In this document: positions 11,512 through 13,143 of the stretch, piece after piece | How positions within the stretch are numbered: the first letter of the stretch is position 1 | Layout of the letters: the number at the start of each line of letters is the position of its first letter | Assembly: GCA_021153285.1 (NCBI GenBank) | Contig: JAGKTT010000051.1 | Location: 1 to 13,143 of the forward strand | DNA length: 13,143 nt | Origin: Bacteroidia bacterium | GTDB taxonomy: Bacteria > Bacteroidota > Bacteroidia > Bacteroidales > UBA932 | Direction of reading: 5' to 3' | Made by a program: the position numbers and the translations under genes | Notes under the pieces: model-generated | Seen by the model: only the letters and a program-made list of their open reading frames with translations | Told to the model about the DNA's origin: nothing | The model's database searches: none

Positions 11512-13143
11512 TTATTCTTCTGTTACATATTCGACTTTACATCCTTTGTCGATAAGAGCCATTACTCTTTTCACGTCGTCTTTTGACAAAGCATCTATAA
11601 TCGCTGCATATCCCGATGTCAGATCCTTTCCATCCAGATGTCTGACAACTATCGCATCCACCCAATATTGCGGATCATTCATCTCGACACTCATCTGATT
11701 CTTCAGATAGGCCTTACATTGATCAAGTTCTTCATCCGTGATTTCCTTTGAAGCCAATCCAGACAAGGCCTCACGCACATCATCAAGTGCATCAATAGCA
11801 GACCTCCCGACCTGTCCCGATGCAAGCCCCTCTACATCCACTCCATAGACCGACACCAGCATATTGATTCTTTCTTCCGGATAAATCCTGCAATTGAACA
11901 ACACTTCGAAGAACATACCGGAACCGGCCAATATCTCGGTAAGATCACGTTCGATAGTCATCACGGCAATGCAGGCGGCCAGATAGTTTTTGAAAGTCAG
12001 AGGCATACGCGCAGAAATCGCCACATCCACGGCGTCATCCAGACCCTTCACAGTATAAGTCATCCATCCCGAAACAGGCTGATACCTGACAACAGTCCTT
12101 TTGGCTGGAGTTTCATTGGTACGTAATGCTCCGACATATGAAAGAAGCTGCTGCTTAAGGTATTCCTCATCGATGTCTCCGACGATTACCAGCACGCCAT
12201 CATTGAGTTTCGCCATCTGTGCATCCAGAAATGAATAGGCCTTGGAATAGAATGAAGACGTCAGTTTTCCTTTCGCCTTATAAGGAGAATATCTGTAACC
12301 CGGACACATTATGCTGTCAATGGCAGTCATCCTCGCTGTAAAGGAATTACCCGGATGTTCCAAAGATATCTCTTCCGACTTCTTATAATAATCAAAAGAC
12401 TCCTCCATCGGAGAGCGGGCAGAAGACAGAATCTGCAGCGCCTGAAGCAGAAGAGGCATTCTGTCTTTTGGCAGATGTCCTTCAATAAGCGTATTGGACA
12501 TTGTCACCCTCGGGGTCATAACCAAGCCTTCCTTTTTGAGAACATTGAAGAAATCATCAGCTTTCATTCCTGCTATCCTGATGAGTCTGAAGATATCAGA
12601 CATAAATGCTCCCTCTCCGCTATTGAGCCTTGAAATATCACCATATCCTCCATTGAGAGCAAGAGTATAATACACCTCGCCTGACGAAGGCATTTTTCGA
12701 TATACTACCTTGAATCCATTGGCAAATGTCCAGACCGTGCCACCGGAAAGATGATCTTTTCTGGTCGACTTGATCTTGATCTTCGGTCCGGGAGCAGGAA
12801 GTTCCAGCGCACCGGCAGTCAATACTGAATCGACAGCAGGCTCTGGCCCAAATGGATAAATCAAAGCTGCGGCCACATCATTGAAAAGTCTGCATCGAAC
12901 AGAGTCAGGAAGTTCTCTTGCCGTATGAAAAGCATAAATCTGCTTTGTAGATGAAAGAACGGAATTATAAAGGAAGGAGGACACGCATCTGTCCACATAT
13001 CCAGAATTGTTGCTGTAAGGAAGAAACGATTCTCTTCTGAGCTGATTCATATATTCAGCCTCAGCCAGCAGATACTCTTCTACAGAGGCCCCCGAAACAT
13101 CGATTGACGACATCACTCCGGCCATCAGTGTCCGCGCCCTTGA
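11512..13143 (-). CDS. M16-family (insulinase-like) peptidase, C-terminal part (cut by window edge)
   Basis: The frame is open from the stop at 11512-11514 to the right edge. The ATG at 13125 is internal, because six further in-frame codons (SRARTL) reach the edge without a stop. About 543 residues are visible. They contain the non-catalytic second half of an M16 protein: TVWTFANGFKVVYRKM is the start-of-repeat motif (compare NGLTV.Y..), followed by GGYGDISRLNSGEGAFMSDI. LVIVGDIDEEYLKQQL and a C-terminal helical region follow. No HxxEH zinc motif is present; in this family it would lie in the first half, upstream of the window. Bacteroidales carry such proteins of about 900 residues, often as exported lipoproteins. 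The substrate is unknown. Confidence 0.88.
   Translation of the reverse strand, partial: SRARTLMAGVMSSIDVSGASVEEYLLAEAEYMNQLRRESFLPYSNNSGYVDRCVSSFLYNSVLSSTKQIYAFHTARELPDSVRCRLFNDVAAALIYPFGPEPAVDSVLTAGALELPAPGPKIKIKSTRKDHLSGGTVWTFANGFKVVYRKMPSSGEVYYTLALNGGYGDISRLNSGEGAFMSDIFRLIRIAGMKADDFFNVLKKEGLVMTPRVTMSNTLIEGHLPKDRMPLLLQALQILSSARSPMEESFDYYKKSEEISLEHPGNSFTARMTAIDSIMCPGYRYSPYKAKGKLTSSFYSKAYSFLDAQMAKLNDGVLVIVGDIDEEYLKQQLLSYVGALRTNETPAKRTVVRYQPVSGWMTYTVKGLDDAVDVAISARMPLTFKNYLAACIAVMTIERDLTEILAGSGMFFEVLFNCRIYPEERINMLVSVYGVDVEGLASGQVGRSAIDALDDVREALSGLASKEITDEELDQCKAYLKNQMSVEMNDPQYWVDAIVVRHLDGKDLTSGYAAIIDALSKDDVKRVMALIDKGCKVEYVTEE

Overview
The window looks like a chromosomal segment of a Bacteroidota bacterium, most likely order Bacteroidales. 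The promoters have the TAnnTTTG -7 element of this phylum. Shine-Dalgarno sequences are not evident. The gene families are typical of the group: a b-type SdhC, DUF3109, a second-type RelA/SpoT protein and a large M16 peptidase. Assignment below order is a guess. Most of the window is core housekeeping DNA. The one scarred stretch is roughly 3530-4209.

Layout. On the minus strand, from the right edge leftward: an M16-type peptidase half (11512-13143, cut by the edge) and a DUF3109 Cys-rich protein (10886-11482). Two small plus-strand genes follow (154-aa membrane protein 10213-10677; DUF2007 protein 10716-10934). A divergent promoter region then leads into a minus-strand run: coiled-coil membrane protein (9245-10108), hemW (8060-9241), an aminopeptidase P (6156-7973) and a RelA/SpoT-family protein (4210-6084). 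Next come 690 bp without an intact gene, holding a transposase remnant and nested palindromes. sdhC (2831-3517) stands alone on the plus strand. pyrH and frr run divergently from it on the minus strand. They are followed by the phenylalanine/tyrosine operon: a leader peptide, an attenuator, pheA and the start of an aminotransferase gene that runs off the left edge.

Main discovery. Between frr and pheA is what looks like a complete ribosome-mediated transcription attenuator, which no long-ORF scan would show. A TATATTTG promoter lies a few bases before a 20-codon ORF, MGTYRFSSFGFYYFYFQKRG, in which 9 of 13 consecutive residues (4-16) are Phe or Tyr. Directly after its stop codon come segments that can form an antiterminator. 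These are followed by a perfect 8-bp GC-rich hairpin and six U residues just before the pheA start. Phe and Tyr codons are mixed. That fits an operon that in related Bacteroidales, as I recall, continues with an aminotransferase, DAHP synthase/chorismate mutase and prephenate dehydrogenase, so that it supplies both amino acids.

Other points of note: the RelA/SpoT protein keeps its hydrolase residues but has lost several synthetase residues. sdhC lacks the usual sdhA/sdhB neighbours and ends at a terminator next to transposon debris. A short palindrome family occurs at 3992 and 8000. Back-to-back promoters drive sdhC/pyrH and the 10.1-kb divergent pair.
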